This document shows, one piece after another, positions 1 to 8,032 of a stretch of DNA of 64,000 nucleotides (within the stretch, counting starts at the first letter, position 1; each line of letters begins with the position of its first letter). Position numbers and translations under genes: made by a program. The notes under the pieces are model-generated. The model ran no database searches, was not told the origin of the DNA, and saw nothing but the letters and a program-made list of their open reading frames with translations. This DNA is from Ulvibacterium sp965228935 (GTDB taxonomy: Bacteria; Bacteroidota; Bacteroidia; Flavobacteriales; Flavobacteriaceae). The stretch is from assembly GCF_965228935.1 (NCBI RefSeq), contig NZ_OZ245846.1, positions 5,456,001-5,520,000 on the forward strand. The letters run 5' to 3'.

Positions 1-2
1 CG

Positions 3-233
3 GATTACACCGAAATACATACCCATAAGGGGAAACTGCTCTCCAATGAACCTCTTCGGCATTGGCTGCATGAGTTGGAGGGCCATCATTTTTTTAGGAT
101 CCACAAATCGTTTATCTTAAATACAGAAAAAATCGAGCGGATTTCTGGGAATTTGGTCTATCTGGTAAATCAAAATAAGATTCCGATAGGAAGGGCGTAC
201 AAGGAAGAGTTTATGAAAAGTCTGCTCAAATAA
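3..233 (+). CDS. LytTR-type response regulator, C-terminal part (partial)
   Basis: An open frame enters from the left edge and stops at TAA 231-233, giving the last 76 residues of a protein. The core FFRIHKSFILN followed by TEKIERI and a beta-rich end with IPIGRAYKEEF is the typical second half of a LytTR DNA-binding domain, which in Bacteroidota usually sits behind a REC receiver domain in a two-component regulator. It would bind DNA in the cytoplasm. The N-terminus, partner kinase and target are outside the window. Family assignment is fairly secure; the presence of a receiver domain is inferred. Confidence 0.8.
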   Translation, partial: DYTEIHTHKGKLLSNEPLRHWLHELEGHHFFRIHKSFILNTEKIERISGNLVYLVNQNKIPIGRAYKEEFMKSLLK

Positions 234-566
234 TGGTGTGGAATCATACTGAAAATCATAGTTATGGATTAAAAACCTTTAATGAACAATGAAATTTGCC
301 GAGGATTGGGTTATTGAGTTTTACGTTATTATGGCGGAGCGCAACAATAACTTAGTAACTCGGTAACCCTTGAAAATCGAAATATTTATGGAAACTGAAA
401 GTCTTGCACTTAACTTTCGCACCCGCCTGTTACGGTCCAGCTTTCAACTGGCGATTGCGACAAATGAGGTTCGCCTTGGCGGATTTGCCTTTGAATTTAG
501 AGCTTGCTTTGTAACATAATTTGCCATGGCCCGACCAAAAACAACACTAAAAATTATGAAATGAAA
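234..566. other. Intergenic stretch without a recognisable gene
   Basis: About 330 bases between the LytTR gene and the structured repeat. I see no frame with coding character on either strand and no RNA gene I recognise. Confidence 0.5.
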
Positions 567-705
567 CGAACATGAATTTTTTTAATCAAAAACTACAAGT
601 AATGGAAGGATTAAAATAAATTCATGAGAGAACGAGTGCAGCGAGTGGTTGCATGGGTTCTTAAATTTTTAAATAACTTATTTACAGGTAGTTAAAAATT
701 TTAAA
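567..705 (+). repeat. Structured ~140 bp dispersed repeat, copy A
   Basis: This segment reappears in inverted orientation at 26402-26560 with about 80-85 percent identity by eye. Shared blocks include GAACATGAATTTTTTTAATC, GATTAAAATAAATT, GAGAACGAGTGCA, CGAGTGGTTGCAT and CTTAAATTTTTAAAT. It can fold into an outer AGAAC/GTTCT stem enclosing a TGCAGC-GAGTG-GTTGCA hairpin, followed by an AAATTTTTAA/TTAAAAATTT hairpin. In the other copy the inner stem reads TGCAAC/GTTGCA, so the one difference keeps pairing (G.U against A-U). It ends just before the metallo-hydrolase start codon and so could be part of that gene's leader. Confidence 0.65.
624..695 (+). CDS. Candidate 23-residue small protein in repeat copy A
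   Basis: An ATG-to-TAA frame of 23 codons begins MRERVQRVVAWVLKFL. The second repeat copy has a frame of the same length beginning MGERVQRVVALVLKFL. The differences are mostly third-base or conservative in the middle (CAG/CAA is silent, TGG/TTA swaps large hydrophobics). The peptide would be a basic amphipathic helix. There is no convincing ribosome binding site, and the conserved RNA pairing offers another explanation for the similarity. The stop is 13 bases before the next gene, so a leader-peptide role is possible. Coding status is uncertain. Confidence 0.35.
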   Translation: MRERVQRVVAWVLKFLNNLFTGS

Positions 706-708
706 CAC

Positions 709-1590
709 ATGAAAAAACTGATATACGTATTTCTGGGGCTTTTCTCTTTTAATGGCATCGCGCAAAACGATACGGACGATGTGACGATTACATCGGAGAA
801 ACTTACGGACAATATCCATGTGCTCTATGGCCGGGGCGGAAACATAGGTTTGGCCATAGGTGATACCTATGCCTATCTTATCGATGATCAATTTGGGGCC
901 TTGACCAAAAAAATCCTTTCAAAGGTTAAACAAATCACGGATAAGCCCGTCAAATTTGTGCTGAATACCCACTGGCATGGGGATCATACCGGAGGTAATG
1001 AAAACCTGGGAAATTCAGGGGCCATAATTATTGCCCATGACAATGTGCGCAAACGTATGTCCAAAAGGCAGGAGAGAAGTGGAGGCCGGACCACCTCGTC
1101 CTCACCATATGCCGCATTGCCCCAGATTACCTTTAATGATGAGTTTACCATACACTTGGATAGCTTAAACTCCCTGCACCTCATGCATGTCAACAACTCC
1201 CATACCGATGGGGACTCTTATATGTACTTTCCCCAAAGTAATGTCATTCACATGGGCGATAACTTGACCGACGGCTATCCGTTTATTGACATCAATTCCA
1301 ATGGGGACATTGATGGTTTTGTCAAAAATTTGAATATGGCCCTTTTTATTGTGGACGAGGATACTCAAATAATTCCTGGTCACGGCAAGGTTATGGGTCG
1401 AAAAGATTTGGTAGCCTATCGTGATATGCTGGCTACTTTGCGTATGCGCGTCAAAAAGGCGAAAAATGATGGAAAAACCATAGCTGAAGCCCAGAATATG
1501 GGGCTTTCATCAGAATGGGATACTACCCATGGCCAAGGATTTATCAATTCGGATAGAATCATCGAATCCATTTACAAAACAGTGGACTGA
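709..1590 (+). CDS. MBL-fold metallo-hydrolase, secreted
   Basis: A 293-residue protein with an N-terminal signal peptide (about residues 1-18, ending FNGIAQN), so probably periplasmic. The metallo-beta-lactamase motif HWHGDH lies at residues 88-93 (zinc ligands H88, H90, D92, H93). Further ligands are likely in NSHTDGDSYMYFP (about residue 165) and in the late IIPGHGKV segment. The fold hydrolyses varied substrates (lactams, thioesters, lactones); nothing here fixes the substrate, and it resembles the SoxH/'MBL fold' group more than known resistance enzymes. The start ATG follows structured repeat copy A directly. The dienelactone-hydrolase gene starts 14 bases downstream on the same strand, suggesting co-transcription. 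Confidence 0.85.
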   Translation: MKKLIYVFLGLFSFNGIAQNDTDDVTITSEKLTDNIHVLYGRGGNIGLAIGDTYAYLIDDQFGALTKKILSKVKQITDKPVKFVLNTHWHGDHTGGNENLGNSGAIIIAHDNVRKRMSKRQERSGGRTTSSSPYAALPQITFNDEFTIHLDSLNSLHLMHVNNSHTDGDSYMYFPQSNVIHMGDNLTDGYPFIDINSNGDIDGFVKNLNMALFIVDEDTQIIPGHGKVMGRKDLVAYRDMLATLRMRVKKAKNDGKTIAEAQNMGLSSEWDTTHGQGFINSDRIIESIYKTVD

Positions 1591-1604
1591 TCAAAAACTG
1601 TATT

Positions 1605-2489
1605 ATGAAAACACTGAAAAAAGAAGACATCGAACAGGAAGTATTTAACTTGTATGACGACTATGCCCATAATAAAATCCAACGTCGGGAATTCATTGAA
1701 AAATTGGGGCTTTATGCCGTAGGGGGCATCACCGTTGGCGCATTGATGAGCTTTTTGATGCCGAATTATGTAGATACCTTGCTGGTCAAAAAAGATGATC
1801 CCAGATTGGATTCGGATTATATTACCTATACTTCGTCCCAAGGAGGTGGAGCAATCAAAGGGCTGCTTTCCAAACCGAAGGATACCCAGGGAAAGTTGGG
1901 AGGAATCGTCGTAGTCCATGAAAACCGGGGGTTGAATCCCTATATTGAGGATACAGCACGAAGGGCGGCCCTAGATGGGTTCATTACCTTGGCACCCGAT
2001 GCCTTGACCCCATTGGGCGGGTATCCCGGCAATGATGATGAAGGGAGGGCCCTGCAACGAAAAAGGGACCGTAACAAAATGTTGGAAGATTTCATCGCCG
2101 CATATCATTATTTAAAGTCACACAGAGATTGTAGCGGAAAAATCGGGGTGGTCGGCTTTTGCTTTGGAGGCTGGATTTCCAATATGATGGCCGTAAAAGT
2201 ATCCGACTTGGCCGCGGCCGTTCCTTTTTATGGGGGACAACCCAAGGAGGATATCGACCAAATCAATGCGCCCCTCATGCTTCAGTTTGCCGGATTGGAT
2301 ACCCGGGTGAACGAAGGTTGGCCGGCCTATGAAAAAGCCTTGAAAGCCCATGGCAAGAAATATACGGCATATATGTATCCAGACGTAAACCACGGTTTTC
2401 ACAATACCAGCACGCCACGGTACGATAAGGAGGCCGCGGAACTGGCCTGGCAAAGAACCATGGACTTTTTTAAGGAGAAGTTGAACTGA
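1605..2489 (+). CDS. Dienelactone hydrolase family protein with Tat-like leader
   Basis: A 294-residue alpha/beta hydrolase. After a cytosolic head comes QRREFIEKLGLY and a hydrophobic stretch (residues 26-52), a twin-arginine-type export or anchor signal. The catalytic triad of the carboxymethylenebutenolidase family is visible: nucleophile C186 in GFCFGG, D232 in FAGLDTRV and H263 in NHGFH. The early VVVHENRGL motif is also typical. These enzymes open cyclic lactone or ester substrates; the native substrate is unknown. It follows the metallo-hydrolase gene by 14 bases, so the pair probably forms one transcript of two exported hydrolases. Confidence 0.85.
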   Translation: MKTLKKEDIEQEVFNLYDDYAHNKIQRREFIEKLGLYAVGGITVGALMSFLMPNYVDTLLVKKDDPRLDSDYITYTSSQGGGAIKGLLSKPKDTQGKLGGIVVVHENRGLNPYIEDTARRAALDGFITLAPDALTPLGGYPGNDDEGRALQRKRDRNKMLEDFIAAYHYLKSHRDCSGKIGVVGFCFGGWISNMMAVKVSDLAAAVPFYGGQPKEDIDQINAPLMLQFAGLDTRVNEGWPAYEKALKAHGKKYTAYMYPDVNHGFHNTSTPRYDKEAAELAWQRTMDFFKEKLN

Positions 2490-2531
2490 CCAAAGCGTAT
2501 CAAAGTTTTGATGCCCATAATCTAGGTTCCC

Positions 2532-3374
2532 TTATTTTGCCCTTGTCCGGAGTTCCAGGGCCTTCTCCACATTTTTTTTGGCAGGATGCCTCAAGGCATG
2601 ACGAATGACCCATTTCAATTCCTTGGAAGCATCCTTAAGCCAACTTTCGCATAATTGCAAGGCCAAATCCAGATGGTCCTTCGCTATATCCCCCACATGG
2701 TTCGCCACGCTTCGTCTTACATAGAGGCTCCCATCATTTTTTAATTGTTCCAATATCGGTAATGAGGGACTCGGATCCTTTACCAATACACTGATTTTTT
2801 GCGCCCAGGGCAATCTAGGCCTAGTTCCTTCCGAACACAGTCTACGTACATGCGGATCTGGATCGTTCATCCAATCATATAAAACGGAAAACGTCCTATC
2901 CGGTTGGTCGATGATAAAAGTGCGGATCGAAAATTCCGAGGAGAATCGCTTTGTCAGTTCATATTGTGCCTTCATGGAAATAGCAAAGGGATCTTCATGG
3001 TTATTATAACTTTTGTCCAGGCCGTATTGTTCCACAAAACTTACATGGGGCAAATAAAACATTACGGATAGACCCAGGTTTTCCGTATCCTGCAAGGGTG
3101 GGGTAAGCGATGCCAACAGTACGGCTATCGCCTCCGAATAGGTATTGGGCAAATATTTTCGTAACACCTCCGCTATTTTTAAACCGCGCTCCTTAAGGGA
3201 AAGGGGCTCTATGTGGGACAGTGCTTCCTTAACAAAGGATCGCTCGTTAAAATCTTTGTGGACCAACTTCAAATTGCTTCCCAGCTGTGTAATCGCCGGT
3301 TCGTCCAGAACAAGCTTTAAGGGTACTCCTTTCTGAATGGAATTTGGAGCTTCCGGTAATCTTAATTGGGTCAT
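2532..3374 (-). CDS. AlkC-like DNA alkylation repair protein
   Basis: A 280-residue helical-repeat protein without signal peptide. The segment around residues 35-85 (KDFNERSFVKEAL, then LSLKERGLKIAEVLRKYLP) and the later SIRTFIIDQPDRTFSVLYDWMNDPDPHVRRLCSEGTRPRLPWA region, followed by LYVRRSVANHVGDIAKDH, match the HEAT-like architecture of the AlkC/AlkD alkylpurine glycosylases, nearest to AlkC. Such enzymes excise 3-methyladenine-type lesions from DNA in the cytoplasm. The gene converges with the dienelactone hydrolase gene and stands alone on its strand. Family assignment comes from sequence pattern; AlkD is the alternative. Confidence 0.75.
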   Translation of the reverse strand: MTQLRLPEAPNSIQKGVPLKLVLDEPAITQLGSNLKLVHKDFNERSFVKEALSHIEPLSLKERGLKIAEVLRKYLPNTYSEAIAVLLASLTPPLQDTENLGLSVMFYLPHVSFVEQYGLDKSYNNHEDPFAISMKAQYELTKRFSSEFSIRTFIIDQPDRTFSVLYDWMNDPDPHVRRLCSEGTRPRLPWAQKISVLVKDPSPSLPILEQLKNDGSLYVRRSVANHVGDIAKDHLDLALQLCESWLKDASKELKWVIRHALRHPAKKNVEKALELRTRAK

Positions 3375-3559
3375 ACTTTTTTATTAGGTTGAACAGAAGG
3401 ATTTACAGTTGGTCTCTTGGGCATGCACCGCAATGACCGTACAAGTTACAATATACCTCTCTATGCCAACAACCATCGACTGCTATTTTAAATTTTTTTC
3501 ATCCGGATGAAACGAAAGGAAAAAATCAGACTCCCTAAAGGGAACCTTAACGTATTCTT

Positions 3560-4537
3560 ATGATGAATTTAAACCAAAGAATTTACTGGAATTCAGTACT
3601 TCTGCTTTTACCATTTGTACTTCATACACAGTCCAAGGACAATATTAAGACTCATACGGAATTTCTCGCTTCGGATAAACTTGAGGGTCGGGGAACCGGT
3701 AGTCGGGGAATCCGCCTTGCGGCTAACTATATATCCGAGCAGTTCAAGTCGGTCGGGCTTCGGCAAATAGATGGTGATTCATTTTACCAAAAATTTCTAT
3801 TTCCCGGGGAATCGGAAATGGAATCCAACGTCGTAGGGTTTATCGAGGCCGGTACCCCAAGCAAAAAATCAATGGTGTTTATGGCGCATTATGACGGCCT
3901 CGGCATACAGAGGGAAGAAGGCCAAACGGATACGATCTACAACGGGGCACGGGACAATGCCGTTGGGGTCGCCGCATTGCTGGAACTGGCCCGGTTATTC
4001 AAGAATGCCGATGCCCCTAGGCATAACTTGGTTTTTGTGGCGACCGCAGGTGAGGAATTTGGCCTTCATGGAAGCCAATTTTATGTGAACCATCCCATTT
4101 TCCCCAATGAGGACACCATCATTTGCTTGAACATCGATGGGTTTAATGTTTCCGGACCGCGGGAGGATTATTTTGTTTTTCCCAGACAGGGCGTCGATTT
4201 TATCGATGAGATTGAAACCTTACTTACACCCTTGGGGTTGCATTACATCAGTCCGGATTGGGTGGATGATCTGAATACAAATTTTGATACGGCATCGTTC
4301 CTGGCAAAGGGAATTCCGGCATTGACACTTTGGACGGGAAATCGCCTAAAGGGTGGCAAAATTGCGGAACCCTTGGATTTGGGAGGGATACATACCCCTA
4401 AGGATGAAATCAACGATAATTGGAATTGGGACGGTGTTGAGGACCATCTTAGGCTATATAAGCGTATTGCCGATTATTTTCTTGAGCATCCCAATGGGAT
4501 TAGCGTTACCGATCCCACCTTGTTTATGAAGCAATGA
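3560..4537 (+). CDS. M28-family zinc metallopeptidase, exported
   Basis: A 325-residue protein with an N-terminal signal (about residues 9-24, SVLLLLPFVLHTQS). The M28 aminopeptidase metal site is readable: H110 in MAHYDGLG, D132 in GARDNAVGVAALLEL, the catalytic/metal glutamates E165-E166 in ATAGEEFGLHGS, an aspartate in CLNIDGFN, and a late histidine in GGIHTPKDEI. There is no PA domain, so it is a compact version. It probably trims amino acids from peptides in the periplasm or outside. It converges with the NTF2-like lipoprotein gene, with two bases between stop codons. Confidence 0.88.
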   Translation: MMNLNQRIYWNSVLLLLPFVLHTQSKDNIKTHTEFLASDKLEGRGTGSRGIRLAANYISEQFKSVGLRQIDGDSFYQKFLFPGESEMESNVVGFIEAGTPSKKSMVFMAHYDGLGIQREEGQTDTIYNGARDNAVGVAALLELARLFKNADAPRHNLVFVATAGEEFGLHGSQFYVNHPIFPNEDTIICLNIDGFNVSGPREDYFVFPRQGVDFIDEIETLLTPLGLHYISPDWVDDLNTNFDTASFLAKGIPALTLWTGNRLKGGKIAEPLDLGGIHTPKDEINDNWNWDGVEDHLRLYKRIADYFLEHPNGISVTDPTLFMKQ

Positions 4538-4539
4538 TT

Positions 4540-5019
4540 TCATTCTTCTACGATGGGAGAACTATGGGTAGCTATGGCCTTGATTTTCCCATCCTTTTTT
4601 TGATATACATCGGTAAAGCGAAGTCTCAATTTTGTGGTGTCCCCACCGGAGTTTCCGACGATCACCATCCTTTCCGAACCTCTGATTACCGCAACATTGC
4701 CATACAGGCGAACATCCAAGCCTTCGTAGACGATGTCTTGAAATGTATAGTCGGCATTGGCAAATTCCGTAATGGTAGCGTCCTTATCCGACACGGTACC
4801 ATCCGAGGAACCGGAGTACACCCAGGATTCATCAAGAATCTCCCGTAAAGGTGCTGCGTCACCGGCCAGATAGGCATCCGTCCATTGATGTAACAAATTC
4901 AAGGCTTCCTCTTCCGTTATTTTGTCCGCAACTTTTTTTGGTGTTTCACTTGGTTTTTCGGCGTTCCTACAGGAACCGGCCATAATTACTAGGGACATGC
5001 AAACTATTACTTTCTTCAT
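4540..5019 (-). CDS. NTF2-like/SnoaL-type lipoprotein
   Basis: A 159-residue protein. MKKVIVCMSLVIMAGSC is a lipoprotein signal with the lipidated cysteine at residue 17. The rest has the DUF4440/SnoaL pattern: an N-terminal helix with WTDAYLAGDAAPLREIL, then DESWVYSGSSDG, a strand with VRLYGNVAVIRG, and the ending RLRFTDVYQKKDGKIKAIATHSSP. Proteins of this cone-shaped fold bind small molecules or act as isomerase- or hydratase-like enzymes; no substrate can be assigned. It is probably anchored in the periplasm. The gene is monocistronic, convergent with the M28 peptidase gene. Confidence 0.75.
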   Translation of the reverse strand: MKKVIVCMSLVIMAGSCRNAEKPSETPKKVADKITEEEALNLLHQWTDAYLAGDAAPLREILDESWVYSGSSDGTVSDKDATITEFANADYTFQDIVYEGLDVRLYGNVAVIRGSERMVIVGNSGGDTTKLRLRFTDVYQKKDGKIKAIATHSSPIVEE

Positions 5020-5196
5020 ATATACTGTATTTTCGAGCGGTTACAGCCCAATCCTGAAATTGCTGCCAGTTGTTTTTCGAATGATAGGGGTGGAATTTGA
5101 CCGTTGTACTTTTCCATCAGGAAAAGATACTAAAAAAGCGCAAACCCAATGGCCCGCGTTGTTAACACTATTATCCGATACCTTGTATGCCGATTT

Positions 5197-5655
5197 TTAT
5201 TCCGACCTATCTAGTTTTCTGTTTTTAAAGTAGGCATAAAAGCTAGTGATAATGGCCAGTGAAGAGACCAGGGTCATAACCGTTCCCGGAAAGAATTTTA
5301 CATAGTTACCTAAATCCATAAAAAGGAAATAACCCAAATCGGCCAACCCCCCTGTGATCGCGGCTAAGAAAATAGCATTTTTGTTTCCCTTCCAAATATA
5401 AAAAGCGGATAAAAGGGTCACCAATCCAATCCAAAACAGGTTGAACCCATGTTGCCCTATAATTGCTCCGGCAGCTTTTGGATAATCCATTTGTAATGTG
5501 TTTGGATCAACGGCATCGGCAATTCCGGCAATCGAGGCCGAAATATCATCGGTCAATACACCTTTCATGGTCATTACACCGGCAAGAATATGGACCAGCC
5601 CCCATACAATCCATAGTATAGAGGAAACCTGAAGTAAAACGGACATGCTTTTCAT
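5197..5655 (-). CDS. Four-helix membrane protein of unknown function
   Basis: About 152 residues with four likely transmembrane helices (LLQVSSILWIVWGLVHILAG near the start, then GFNLFWIGLVTLLSAFYIW, AIFLAAITGGLADLGYFLFM and VMTLVSSLAIITSFYAYF). I chose the ATG at 5655 (MKSMSVLLQ) over an in-frame TTG 21 bases upstream. It has no catalytic motif that I can name. It lies just downstream of the Crp/Fnr regulator gene on the same strand and may be its target, which is inference. Confidence 0.7.
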   Translation of the reverse strand: MKSMSVLLQVSSILWIVWGLVHILAGVMTMKGVLTDDISASIAGIADAVDPNTLQMDYPKAAGAIIGQHGFNLFWIGLVTLLSAFYIWKGNKNAIFLAAITGGLADLGYFLFMDLGNYVKFFPGTVMTLVSSLAIITSFYAYFKNRKLDRSE

Positions 5656-5726
5656 AGGAGTATGTTTTAAACTCAAATATCCTAGATCCCATGGGGTTAC
5701 GCATTAATGTAGATTAAGAAAGAAGG

Positions 5727-6197
5727 TCACGATTTGCGCATCCTTTCCGACTTTACTTTACTAAGTGCCTCAGGGGTAATCCCCAGATAAGAAGCTATCA
5801 TTCGTTGTGGAATTCTTTGTGTAATTTCAGGATATGTTTCGATAAAATCCTGATAGCGTTCTATGGCGGAAGAGCTCATTAACATGAGTATCCTTTTTTG
5901 AAGGACCCATAATCTTTTTATCAAAGGGCCAACATTTTGACCTTCACTTTTTATGTCCTTGTTTCGGACGATAATCCTAGAATCTTCCAGCGCATCTATA
6001 TATAAACTTGTTTGCAATTCGGGAGGAATATTGTCCGCGATAACCCAACCTTCCGGAGCGAACATAAAAATGTGTTCTTTTCCTTTTTTATCGATGGTAT
6101 AACTTCGTAACAAACCCGACTCCACTACATAGATTTTGCTATTAAATTCTCCAGCCTTCTGTAGAATCTCCCCTTTTTTTACCGCTATCCGATGCAT
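5727..6197 (-). CDS. Crp/Fnr-family transcriptional regulator with unusual 5' end
   Basis: From ATG 6197 the protein is 156 residues: a cyclic-nucleotide-binding-like beta barrel (VKKGEILQKAGEFNSKIYVVESGLLRSY) and a C-terminal helix-turn-helix (PQRMIASYLGITPEALSKVKSE). The family's usual N-terminal helix is missing from this start, but 30 in-frame codons upstream (to 6287) read GYPLLPLIHKAVEHFSYLEP, just what the family shows there. That extension has no ATG, GTG or TTG, so either a rare start codon such as ATT at 6278 is used or the 5' end is damaged. It is probably a cytoplasmic regulator of nearby genes; the ligand is unknown. Confidence 0.85.
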   Translation of the reverse strand: MHRIAVKKGEILQKAGEFNSKIYVVESGLLRSYTIDKKGKEHIFMFAPEGWVIADNIPPELQTSLYIDALEDSRIIVRNKDIKSEGQNVGPLIKRLWVLQKRILMLMSSSAIERYQDFIETYPEITQRIPQRMIASYLGITPEALSKVKSERMRKS

Positions 6198-6292
6198 TGG
6201 TTCGAGATATGAAAAGTGTTCAACGGCCTTGTGTATTAGCGGTAGGAGAGGGTATCCTACGTTGTTTGTGGTTACAATATACTTTAATTATA

Positions 6293-6325
6293 CAAAAAAC
6301 GGCTTGGGAAAACTCCCAAACCGTT
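6293..6325 (-). terminator. Rho-independent terminator after the monooxygenase-like gene
   Basis: On the minus strand AACGG-TTTGGGA...TCCCAAG-CCGTT forms an 11 bp stem with one mismatch and an AAAC-type loop, followed by a run of T residues. It lies 28 bases after the stop of the dimeric alpha/beta-barrel gene. Confidence 0.8.
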
Positions 6326-6352
6326 AGTACTTCAGCTCTGTTTAGTGCCCGG

Positions 6353-6661
6353 TTAATCGGTACTATTAAAAACTTCAAAGTGTTGGAAAACCATTTCCCT
6401 TTCATCGATCGTACTAAAAATCTCCACCAGATCCTTGTTTTTCATTGCTTTTTCCGAAGCTGCCTTGGCAGAGGCCATGTCTGTCCAGAGTACAATGTCC
6501 AGGAACCTTCCGTCCTCGGCCAAGGAAGTTTTTCTAGAGATAAATCCGGGTTGATCCCTTACAAAATCATTGAGCCTCGTAAAGGATTTCTTTGCCGTTG
6601 CGGTGCTTATGCCTTCCTTGGATTTCCATAACACCATTTCTAAAACCTTAGCGTGTTCCAT
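6353..6661 (-). CDS. Dimeric alpha/beta-barrel (antibiotic-monooxygenase-like) protein
   Basis: About 102 residues from ATG 6661 (MEHAKVLEMVLWKSKEG), preceded by an A-rich leader; a longer in-frame start at 6736 adds a tail unlike the family. The strand-helix-strand pattern (VLEMVLW, FTRLNDFVRDQPGFISRKTSL, RFLDIVLWTDMASAKAASEKAM, ending REMVFQHFEVF) fits ABM/EthD-like ferredoxin-fold proteins. These form dimers and may be heme-degrading or monooxygenase enzymes; no active-site residue proves activity here. A clear terminator follows. A WYL regulator gene is transcribed just upstream on the same strand and may control it (inference). Confidence 0.7.
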   Translation of the reverse strand: MEHAKVLEMVLWKSKEGISTATAKKSFTRLNDFVRDQPGFISRKTSLAEDGRFLDIVLWTDMASAKAASEKAMKNKDLVEIFSTIDEREMVFQHFEVFNSTD

Positions 6662-6776
6662 TTTACTTTTTTTGTGTCTGACCGGCTGTAACCATAAGCC
6701 GTCAAAACTGTTAAACCTGTAATCATTTTTTCTCATAGGTTAAAAGTAAAGTGGGTCGGTGACAGCCCTATGTCAA

Positions 6777-7460
6777 CTATACCTGGAAACGTCCAAAATA
6801 ATTTTGCCAGCTGAATTTCAGGTTTGGTTCAAAAGTCCCGGAAGTCACCGTTAACCGATGGATTCTATCCAATCTAAATTCCCTGAATTCCTCCCGAAGT
6901 CGGCAATGGGCGATGACAATCCATAGGTTATTGGTAAAATAGACGGCCTGAGGTTCGATCTTACGATCGGTCAACTCTTCCTTATAAATAGATCGGTAGG
7001 TGATATGGAGTACTTTTTTGTTGGAAATGGCCTTTTGTATTTCGGACAGCCCATTACTTTCAACAACCTCGCCCTTTACAAAACTAAGGGTACGGTCTGC
7101 CAGGAATTCGAGATGGTCCTTCTGAAAGTTTCTAAGGGTCGATTTTATCTTGGTCAATACCGAATCATAGTTTTTGGATAACGATCTATCCCCCTGCCTC
7201 CGGATGAACTCTTCGGAAACGATCAAGGCGTTCGCCTCTTCCTCGGTCAACGAGACCGGGGGTAGTCGATACCCATCGACCAAAAAATAACCGACCCCAT
7301 TTTCCGAACCAATGGGCACACCCGCATCCTGTAGCGTTCTGATGTCCCTGTAAACCGTTCGCAGACTGATCTCGAACCGTCCGGCGATTTCCTTTGCGGT
7401 AACGATTCTCTTTGACTGCAATTGAATTAAAATTGCCGTTATTCTTGTAAGCCTGTTCAT
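6777..7460 (-). CDS. HTH-WYL (YafY-type) transcriptional regulator, first of two
   Basis: I take ATG 7460 (MNRLTRITAILIQLQSKRIV) as start; the frame extends upstream to 7547 but that part is unlike the family. The N-terminal winged helix (TAKEIAGRFEISLRTVYRDIRTLQDAGVPI) is followed by GYFLVDGYRLPPVSLT and a C-terminal WYL domain (KKVLHITYRS, then RKIEPQAVYFTNNLWIVIAHCRLREEFREFRLDRI). WYL domains bind small or nucleic-acid ligands and tune DNA binding. A paralogue lies at 8033-8734 with a DUF4345 gene between them. The target is likely the neighbouring small genes on the same strand. Confidence 0.88.
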   Translation of the reverse strand: MNRLTRITAILIQLQSKRIVTAKEIAGRFEISLRTVYRDIRTLQDAGVPIGSENGVGYFLVDGYRLPPVSLTEEEANALIVSEEFIRRQGDRSLSKNYDSVLTKIKSTLRNFQKDHLEFLADRTLSFVKGEVVESNGLSEIQKAISNKKVLHITYRSIYKEELTDRKIEPQAVYFTNNLWIVIAHCRLREEFREFRLDRIHRLTVTSGTFEPNLKFSWQNYFGRFQV

Positions 7461-7576
7461 AATGCCTTGATCAAATCGTAATGTGTATAGGTTGTGCTTT
7501 TCCGGTACACCTTGGTAGCCGTTGCCATCGTTCCATACCAAACGCAAATCAGCAATTGTGGGGTCGCTTCAAATTT

Positions 7577-7963
7577 CTAGACTAAGGTGTTTACTAGACC
7601 AAAAACATTAGCCGTGCCTAGAACCATTTCAAACCGGATGCCTTGGATAATTTTTTTATTTGGTTTGCCGTCAATCGCCATACCGATACACCTCCCCAAT
7701 GCAAATCCAAGAAAAATCAGTGCTGCGACCGTAAATGAAGTAAAGGTCAAACCTGGTATAATGGTTCCTAACAAAATAATGATTCCTCCGCCGAGCATTA
7801 CGGAGCTTACGCCTCGCATTTCGTTTAAAAGGTTGACATCGTTTTGTAGTGTAATTCCAGAATTTTCCAAATAGGTCTTTATGGGGTTGCTTAACCGCAT
7901 TGCACCTACAAAGAGCAACATAAGACTTGATACCGACAGGATAATGATTTTTACAATTTCCAT
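7577..7963 (-). CDS. DUF4345-type small membrane protein
   Basis: A 128-residue protein with four predicted membrane helices (IVKIIILSVSSLMLLFVGAM at the start, then VMLGGGIIILLGTIIPGL, FTVAALIFLGFALGRCIGM and EMVLGTANVFGLV). The pattern RLSNPIKTYLENSGI...NEMRGVSSVMLGGGI and GRCIGMAIDGKPNKKI matches DUF4345-type proteins, whose function is unknown. The gene lies between two WYL regulator genes on the same strand and is a natural target for one of them. Confidence 0.75.
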   Translation of the reverse strand: MEIVKIIILSVSSLMLLFVGAMRLSNPIKTYLENSGITLQNDVNLLNEMRGVSSVMLGGGIIILLGTIIPGLTFTSFTVAALIFLGFALGRCIGMAIDGKPNKKIIQGIRFEMVLGTANVFGLVNTLV

Positions 7964-8032
7964 TTGTACTGTTTTTAAGATTGTTTCACGGCAAACATAA
8001 AATGGAGTTGTGACAGGGATGTGTCAGGGGTA

